Below are positions 18,927 through 21,295 of a stretch of DNA of 21,295 bases, one piece after another. The stretch comes from a virus. The position numbers and the translations under genes were made by a program. The stretch's first letter is position 1, and the number at the start of each line of letters is the position of its first letter. Under the pieces are notes generated by a model. The model saw only the letters and a list, made by a program, of their open reading frames with translations, was not told the origin of the DNA and did not search any database. The DNA is taken from IMG/VR virus record IMGVR_UViG_3300036861_000835, positions 1 through 21,295 of that record. One strand, given 5' to 3'.

Positions 18927-19345
18927 GGCATCCCCTTTGTCTGCGGCTCACCCCTTTCGAGCAGCCGCTGAATCACGGTCCGAGCCTCCGGCGATTCTTT
19001 GACGCCAGCGCCGTGCTCGATCGTGAGCTTGCCGCTCTCGGCCGTGATGCGCGCGTCGGGTTGGTTGCTGCGGCAAAAGAAGGCCTCGCCGCTCCCGTAG
19101 CCGCCGGCCGGAATCGGGACGGGCGTCGCGGCCATCATACCCGCGCCGCCGCGGCCGGTGAGCGCGAAGCAGACCGAGGCCGAGTCGTTTTTCAACTCCG
19201 CGACGACGGCCGCCATCTCCTTCCCGCTCATCGACGGCACGCAGCCGGTCGCGAGCGCGAACAGCGCAATCAGCGCGCCCAGCTCCAGGCGGACCATCCA
19301 GCCGCGCACGTTTTTTTTAAGCCGGGGTTTTCTTTCTCGTATCAT
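18923..19345 (-). CDS. Lipoprotein from an internal start inside the endolysin gene (candidate outer spanin)
   Basis: The same frame as the endolysin contains an ATG at 19345 with a perfect AGGAGGTGA site seven bases upstream. Its 140-residue product begins with a basic n-region (MIRERKPRLKKNVRGW), then a hydrophobic core and lipobox (ALIALFALATGC). This would be cleaved and lipidated by the Lol/signal peptidase II route in a diderm host. The mature part (CVPSMSGKEMAAVVAEL, then CFALTGRGGAGMMAATPV) has two more cysteines and no known fold. A lysis role, such as an outer-membrane spanin, is suggested by position only. Confidence 0.6.
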   Translation of the reverse strand: MIRERKPRLKKNVRGWMVRLELGALIALFALATGCVPSMSGKEMAAVVAELKNDSASVCFALTGRGGAGMMAATPVPIPAGGYGSGEAFFCRSNQPDARITAESGKLTIEHGAGVKESPEARTVIQRLLERGEPQTKGMP

Positions 19346-19816
19346 CGCTCTCACCTCCTCGATGTTTTCGGCGCCGAGGAAATAGGCCATGCCGCGAAGC
19401 ACGGTATAAACTTCCAGGAGCGCCTCGGGATACTGGTACGAATTGGCGGCGGCGATCGTCAGCGGGCCGATCTTGTAGTCGAGCTGTAGATTCTGCCCGA
19501 GCAGGATCAGCGCGCCCTGGAGCGCGCCCGGCCCGATCCGGCGATCCTGGTTGACGACGGTATCGAATATCTTCATCGCGAGACGCGTGTCGCGCAGCGC
19601 GTCGAGGCGCATGGGCATCCAGTATCCTTGGTGGTAAATAGCGATCGCGCCGTCGCGCGTGAGATTTTTAATATCCAGGTCCGGGTGCCAGCGGGCGGCG
19701 ATCCCCCAGTTGGTCTCGCCGCCCGGATCTTCCGGATCGTTCGAGTAGCCGCCCTCCCAGCCGAGCGTCTTATCGATCGCGCGCTGAAAAGTGACGGTGT
19801 AGTTTTCTTTTTCCAT
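18923..19816 (-). CDS. GH108 endolysin (muramidase) read in frame into a lipoprotein
   Basis: A 297-residue frame from an ATG at 19816, with GAGGAG three bases upstream; a TTG further upstream lies in a repeat and is not preferred. Residues 8-100 are a GH108 domain with LGWEGGYSNDPEDPGGETNW, where E21 is the likely catalytic acid. Residues 100-170 fit the PG_binding_3 domain (GALQGALILLGQNLQLDYKI, then IGPLTIAAANSYQYP, ending near GWMV). Such proteins normally end here. Instead the frame continues without a stop into a signal-like hydrophobic stretch and lipobox. It cleaves peptidoglycan glycan strands. Whether the full fusion is made is unclear. Confidence 0.8.
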   Translation of the reverse strand: MEKENYTVTFQRAIDKTLGWEGGYSNDPEDPGGETNWGIAARWHPDLDIKNLTRDGAIAIYHQGYWMPMRLDALRDTRLAMKIFDTVVNQDRRIGPGALQGALILLGQNLQLDYKIGPLTIAAANSYQYPEALLEVYTVLRGMAYFLGAENIEEVRAMIRERKPRLKKNVRGWMVRLELGALIALFALATGCVPSMSGKEMAAVVAELKNDSASVCFALTGRGGAGMMAATPVPIPAGGYGSGEAFFCRSNQPDARITAESGKLTIEHGAGVKESPEARTVIQRLLERGEPQTKGMP

Positions 19817-19862
19817 CAGCTCCTCGGCGGCCAGACGGTGAAGGTCACGAAGGCCGGCAGCC

Positions 19863-19921
19863 AAGGGGCGGTTCGCGAACCGCCCTTACATCTTCAATCC
19901 AAAATCCAAAATCGAAAATTT
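19863..19921. repeat. Intergenic repeats: GGGCGGTTCGCGAACCGCCC palindrome and AATCCAAAAT motif
   Basis: A near-perfect palindrome (19863-19889, core GGGCGGTTCGCGAACCGCCC) is followed by ATCTTCAATCCAAAATCCAA-type repeats. The same two elements appear at 3271-3317 in variant form. A tiny frame across them (MKFSILDFGLKM) is repeat translation and not a gene. Confidence 0.75.
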
Positions 19922-19926
19922 CATAG

Positions 19927-20160
19927 TTACACCTCGTGATTGCCAGAATTGCGGACCGTGACGATCGGCCTGCCTTGGACGCGCTTGAGCGAGACGATCA
20001 GCATCGTCGTCGTGTGATTTTGCGACCGGCATTGCTCGCAGCGGCCGGCGGCGATCGCGCCGGGCGCGCCGCACTCCAGGCAGACGCGAATGCGCGCGAA
20101 GCTCTCGAAGCCGCGCTCCTCGCTCCCGATCGTCGTGACCGTCGCGTTGCTGATTTCCAT
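19927..20160 (-). CDS. Small zinc-ribbon protein
   Basis: A 77-residue protein. The ATG at 20160 is used because upstream sequence is a chromosomal-type repeat; AAGGACGCAAAGGT precedes it. It carries two CxxC knuckles (VCLECGAPG at 27-30, RCEQCRSQ at 41-44), typical of a treble-clef or zinc ribbon, and then a beta-like end (TTMLIVSLKRVQGRPIVTVR). Two-knuckle proteins of this size can bind nucleic acid or proteins. It lies between the candidate holin and endolysin genes. Function unknown. Confidence 0.62.
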   Translation of the reverse strand: MEISNATVTTIGSEERGFESFARIRVCLECGAPGAIAAGRCEQCRSQNHTTTMLIVSLKRVQGRPIVTVRNSGNHEV

Positions 20161-20162
20161 TA

Positions 20163-20190
20163 CCTTTGCGTCCTTTGCGCTTTGGCGCGA
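20163..20190. repeat. Half copy of the CTTGGCG/GCAAAG repeat family
   Basis: CCTTTGCGTCCTTTGCGCTT and GGCGCGAAAACG match one arm of the elements at 16981, 17688 and 8784. It lies in the gap upstream of the zinc-ribbon gene and supplies its purine-rich leader on the minus strand. Confidence 0.6.
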
Positions 20191-20198
20191 AAACGCCC

Positions 20199-20408
20199 CT
20201 ACAAATTCTCCACGTACCAGATGGCGGAGAGGACCGCCGCCGAGAGCGCGACGATCGCGCCGAGCAGCACGTCCACCAGCAACCCGCCCCGGCGCGGCCC
20301 GACGGCGCGATAGACCAAAAGCGCCGCGCCGATCGGCAGCGCCAGCTTGGCGAGAATCTCGATCGCCTCCAGGAGGAGGATGCCGTAAGCGATCTGCATA
20401 AACGACAT
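20199..20408 (-). CDS. Small two-helix membrane protein, candidate holin
   Basis: A 69-residue protein starting at an ATG eight bases after GGGGGG (a TTG two codons earlier is possible). It has two hydrophobic helices (IAYGILLLEAIEILAKLALP to about 32, and VDVLLGAIVALSAAVLSAIW near the end) separated by a basic loop (YRAVGPRRGG). Size, topology and place upstream of the endolysin gene suit a holin, which forms pores in the inner membrane and times lysis. Small unrelated membrane proteins look alike, so the function is tentative. Confidence 0.62.
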   Translation of the reverse strand: MSFMQIAYGILLLEAIEILAKLALPIGAALLVYRAVGPRRGGLLVDVLLGAIVALSAAVLSAIWYVENL

Positions 20409-20422
20409 TTTCAAATCCCCCC

Positions 20423-20474
20423 AAAAAAAAGAGAGGCCCGTCCTCCCGCGTTAACGGAAGGACCGGGCCTCTCT
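20423..20474 (-). terminator. Strong intrinsic terminator upstream of the lysis/head operon
   Basis: On the minus strand, an 11-bp perfect stem (AGAGAGGCCCG with CGGGCCTCTCT, 20464-20474 and 20430-20440) is extended by TCCT/AGGA with one bulged base and has CGTTAACG at its tip. It is followed directly by eight T (20430-20423, the first T shared with the stem end). It lies between the 48-residue peptide gene and the candidate holin gene. Confidence 0.85.
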
Positions 20475-20531
20475 GGGCTCTTACGACTGGGACCTTGGGC
20501 TCTCTGGCCTCACGCCCCTTTTAAAATCAGT

Positions 20532-20678
20532 TTATTTCATGTCGTACTCGATGAAGCAATGCCCGTCGCCGCCGGCCAAGCTTTTATAATAGACGCACGC
20601 GACGAAGCCTATGCGTTCGCGGTAGGCGACGCCCAGAATCGCGCCTGCTATAACCAGGCCAACCAGGATTCTTTTCAT
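20532..20678 (-). CDS. 48-residue membrane or exported peptide
   Basis: A short frame starting six bases after the stop of the Com-like gene: MKRILVGLVIAGAILGVAYR, then ERIGFVACVYYKSLAGGDG and HCFIEYDMK. The first 20 residues are a basic n-region and hydrophobic helix, either a signal peptide or a membrane anchor. Two cysteines follow. The close spacing suggests translation coupled to the upstream gene, and the terminator follows about 60 bases later. Function unknown. Confidence 0.6.
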   Translation of the reverse strand: MKRILVGLVIAGAILGVAYRERIGFVACVYYKSLAGGDGHCFIEYDMK

Positions 20679-20684
20679 TGAGGT

Positions 20685-21137
20685 TCAGGGTTTTTGTGCA
20701 GACTCGTCAACGGGCCGATCTTGCCCTTTATCGTTCACGTTGTCAACTTTTTTTTCACTGCGCAAAAGCCACCCGCAGCGGCGGCACTTTATCTCCAGCC
20801 GCCCGTCGGCGCGGCACAAAAACGCGTTGCACTTGGGGCAGCGAATCGCGGGCAGATCCTCCTCCGGCTTTTTCGGCCCTTGCGACTCGCTATATAAAAA
20901 GCCGCGCAAGGCCCGAGTCAGTTCCCTGCACCGATCCGGATCGCCTTCAACCTCGACCGCCCAGTCGCAGCCGGGCCGAAGCGAGGGAGGTAAAGACACA
21001 ATTGAGAGTTCCAGATCGGAAGCCTTTTCGGTGAAAAGTTCAGTCAACTGGATTCTAAAAGGCCCGGTATCACGCTCGCCGAGATGGTCCCGGAATGCCT
21101 TCGCGGTAAATTTGATTCCATATCTGCTCATGGGCAT
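20685..21137 (-). CDS. Com-like zinc-finger protein with an N-terminal extension
   Basis: A 150-residue protein with GGGAGGGAAA before the ATG. Its C-terminal part (about 97-127) carries IRCPKCNAFLC and LEIKCRRCGWLL, the spacing and flanking residues of Mu Com, the zinc-binding protein that activates mom mRNA translation. The N-terminal 90 residues (YGIKFTAKAFRDHLGERDTG, then LELSIVSLPPSLRPGCDWAV) are a separate alpha/beta region absent from Com of about 60 residues. The tail is charged. A role in nucleic acid binding or regulation is likely; a modification target gene is not visible in the window. Confidence 0.65.
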   Translation of the reverse strand: MPMSRYGIKFTAKAFRDHLGERDTGPFRIQLTELFTEKASDLELSIVSLPPSLRPGCDWAVEVEGDPDRCRELTRALRGFLYSESQGPKKPEEDLPAIRCPKCNAFLCRADGRLEIKCRRCGWLLRSEKKVDNVNDKGQDRPVDESAQKP

Positions 21138-21184
21138 TTTCCCTCCCGGTCCGATCCTATCATCCCACGATTCTCAATCCAAAA

Positions 21185-21295
21185 TCATTTTGCCTTGAAT
21201 CCTATCTCCGTGGTTTCCTGCGTCAGCGGCACGACCTCGTGCGGCCAGAGCCACTCCACGCGGCGGACGCGGCCGTCACCACCACACGCACTCGT
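21185..21295 (-). CDS. C-terminal end of an unknown gene (partial)
   Basis: The frame is open from the window edge to a TGA at 21185-21187, giving 36 residues (GGDGRVRRVEWLWPHEVVPL, then TQETTEIGFKAK). The composition is that of a real protein rather than a shadow, but no family can be named. The stop codon lies about 47 bases before the Com-like gene, across a TCAATCCAAAAT-type repeat. Confidence 0.45.
   Translation of the reverse strand, partial: TSACGGDGRVRRVEWLWPHEVVPLTQETTEIGFKAK

Noticed and set aside
19307-19316. Slippery A AAA AAC run inside the endolysin/lipoprotein frame
   Set aside because: The -1 frame stays open but gives Gly/Arg-rich shadow-like sequence, and the zero frame already continues into a sensible lipoprotein. 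A frameshift is not needed.
19886-19925. Tiny frame MKFSILDFGLKM
   Set aside because: It is the translation of the ATTTTGGATT-type intergenic repeat and has no protein character.
1-21295. CRISPR array, tRNA or attachment site
   Set aside because: No regularly spaced direct repeats, no cloverleaf-like sequence and no convincing att core were seen; the repeats present are dispersed palindromes.

Overview
The window is the late (head, lysis and tail) region of a double-stranded DNA tailed phage or prophage. Almost every gene lies on the minus strand, so the operon reads from high to low coordinates. The DNA is GC-rich. Lipoprotein and Sec-type leaders point to a diderm (Gram-negative-type) host. 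The gaps between genes hold several families of short palindromic repeats of the kind found in GC-rich uncultured bacteria; this suggests an integrated prophage or long co-residence with such a host, but the taxon cannot be named from the sequence. The gene order (small coiled-coil membrane protein, winged-helix protein, gp27-like protein, large terminase, portal, MuF protein, protease/capsid, tail) resembles the head module of Mu-like phages. No sheath gene precedes the tail tube gene, so a non-contractile siphovirus tail is the better reading.

Layout in the direction of transcription. 21295-20532: end of an unknown gene, a Com-like zinc-finger protein, and a 48-residue membrane peptide, closed by a strong intrinsic terminator (20423-20474). 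20408-17771: lysis and accessory cassette with a two-helix membrane protein (candidate holin), a zinc-ribbon protein, a GH108 endolysin read in frame into a lipoprotein, a secreted fibronectin-III protein, a coiled-coil membrane protein and a winged-helix protein. 17668-14075: gp27-like protein, large terminase, portal. 14078-12402: MuF-type minor head protein interrupted by a 272-residue intein. 12316-8073: small protein, protease/major-capsid fusion, decoration protein with a signal peptide, putative connector. 8076-4283: small secreted or anchored proteins and a fibre/receptor-binding block, including an 18-residue-repeat protein. 4279-1: tail completion protein, tail terminator, small protein, tail tube, tail chaperone pair joined by a likely -1 frameshift, and the start of the tape measure.

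The most striking feature is inside the MuF intein. The only convincing plus-strand gene of the window (12522-13232) lies wholly within the intein, on the opposite strand, in exact codon-over-codon register. It encodes an N-terminal helix-turn-helix and a Vsr/PD-(D/E)XK-like nuclease core, as expected for a homing endonuclease. The same 711 bases would therefore encode splicing-element protein on one strand and the putative mobility enzyme on the other. The intein motif GNFHGD is the exact complement of the nuclease motif VAVEVS.

No stretch longer than 300 bases lacks a gene. The larger gaps (20409-20531, 9690-9789, 12317-12401, 3235-3329, 2903-2988) hold terminators or repeats. No tRNA, rRNA, CRISPR array or attachment site was seen.
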